This document shows positions 5,437 to 5,983 of a DNA stretch of 5,983 nucleotides, piece by piece. Both the position numbers and the translations under genes were made by a program. How positions within the stretch are numbered: the first letter of the stretch is position 1; every line of letters begins with the position of its first letter. The notes under the pieces are model-generated. The model was given only the letters and a program-made list of their open reading frames with translations. It was not told where the DNA came from and searched no databases. This DNA is from Neomoorella mulderi (GTDB taxonomy: Bacteria > Bacillota > DSM-521 > Neomoorellales > Neomoorellaceae): the NCBI GenBank assembly GCA_011375465.1, contig DRZV01000021.1, positions 1 through 5,983 of the forward strand. Direction: 5' to 3'.

Positions 5437-5983
5437 TTAATTCCTCCTCCTGTAGTTCAGGGCTTGGGCGATGAACTCCCTGAATAGGGGATGGGGCCTA
5501 TTGGGGCGAGACCTAAATTCCGGATGAAATTGGCAGGCCACAAACCAGGGATGGTCGAGCAACTCCACTATTTCCACCAGATCCCCATCCAAAGAAGTCC
5601 CGCTCACCCTCATGCCCTTGGATTCCAGCAAATCCCGGTAGCTGTTATTCAAGGCTGACCTGTGGCGGTGGCGCTCATGGATTATCTCCTCCCCATAAGC
5701 CTCAAAGGCTTTAGAGCCAGGGGAGAGCCTGCAGGGGAAAAGGCCCAGGCGCATGGTGCCGCCCTTAACACTGATATCCTTCTGGCCGGGTAAAAAGTCT
5801 ATGACCGGGTGGGGGGTATGGGGCACCATCTCGGTGCTGTGGGCCCCCTGAAGGCCGCACAGATGGCGGGCCACATCTATAACCGCCACCTGCAGGCCCA
5901 GACAGATGCCCAGGTAAGGTATACCCCGCTCCCGGGCATAACGGGAAGCCAGGATTTTCCCCTCAACCCCCCTTTCCCCAACC
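5437..5983 (-). CDS. pyrG: CTP synthase, C-terminal glutaminase domain (5' part outside window)
   Basis: CTP synthase makes CTP from UTP, ATP and glutamine, the last step of pyrimidine nucleotide synthesis. Only the last 182 codons, most of the class I glutamine amidotransferase domain, are here. Visible are GERGVEGKI, the nucleophile motif YLGICLGLQ, CGLQGAHSTEM, TPHPVIDFLPGQKDI, GGTMRLG, the HERHRHR segment typical of PyrG, and QFHPEFRSRPNRPHPLF with the catalytic His-Glu pair. The synthetase domain lies beyond 5983. It ends in NYRRRN with TAA at 5439-5437, and the next gene's ATG follows without a gap, so downstream translation is probably coupled. The frame is clean, unlike the two genes after it. 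Identification is certain. Confidence 0.97.
   Translation of the reverse strand, partial: VGERGVEGKILASRYARERGIPYLGICLGLQVAVIDVARHLCGLQGAHSTEMVPHTPHPVIDFLPGQKDISVKGGTMRLGLFPCRLSPGSKAFEAYGEEIIHERHRHRSALNNSYRDLLESKGMRVSGTSLDGDLVEIVELLDHPWFVACQFHPEFRSRPNRPHPLFREFIAQALNYRRRN
5443..5451 (-). promoter_or_regulatory. Ribosome binding site of the femAB gene inside pyrG
   Basis: AGGAGGAGG on the minus strand, 6 bases before ATG 5436-5434. It encodes the arginines of the pyrG C-terminus. The TAA-ATG junction with no gap, and no room for a promoter, indicates one transcript for pyrG and femAB. Confidence 0.8.

Overview
The window is a run of bacterial housekeeping genes that all read on the minus strand, so in transcription order it goes from base 5983 down to base 1: pyrG (3' part), a FemAB-family peptidoglycan aminoacyltransferase, alanine racemase, a Spo0F-type response regulator, a small zinc-ribbon-like protein, class II fructose-bisphosphate aldolase, a 49-residue DUF1540 protein, a fructose-6-phosphate aldolase/transaldolase (TalC type), and rho (5' part). 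The order pyrG - spo0F - fba - tal - rho is the classic Bacillota arrangement known from Bacillus and many Clostridia. With the Spo0F-like regulator, DUF1540 protein and strong GGAGG ribosome sites, it points to a spore-forming or formerly spore-forming Gram-positive. The GC-rich sequence, frequent AGG and ATA codons and GTG/TTG starts suggest a thermophilic clostridial or Moorella-like lineage, but that is inference only.

Region by region: 5983-5437 is the glutaminase end of CTP synthase, whose stop abuts the ATG of the femAB gene. 5436-3064 holds two cell-wall genes, femAB and alr, not part of the Bacillus version of this cluster. 3093-2572 is a regulator module: a possible sigma-H-type promoter at the end of alr, a ribosome site in a hairpin loop, the spo0F-like gene and a clear intrinsic terminator. 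2537-1298 is the zinc-ribbon gene and fba, tightly spaced. 1278-1081 is the DUF1540 gene, too short for most ORF cut-offs, and its terminator. 969-1 is the transaldolase followed 15 bases later by rho.

The most notable thing is sequence integrity. Between about 2.6 and 5.1 kb, several genes read correctly only if single-base insertions or deletions, mostly in homopolymer runs, are assumed, and the Spo0F-like gene also has one in-frame TAG. Protein similarity continues exactly across each break, and the flanking genes are intact. The simplest explanation is base-calling or assembly error; very recent decay of three adjacent genes is the alternative. One consequence is that FemAB and alanine racemase share an open frame without a stop, a possible fusion that a single missing G would abolish.

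I found no mobile element, CRISPR array, RNA gene or clearly new system. The window is a conserved core region with a few local oddities.
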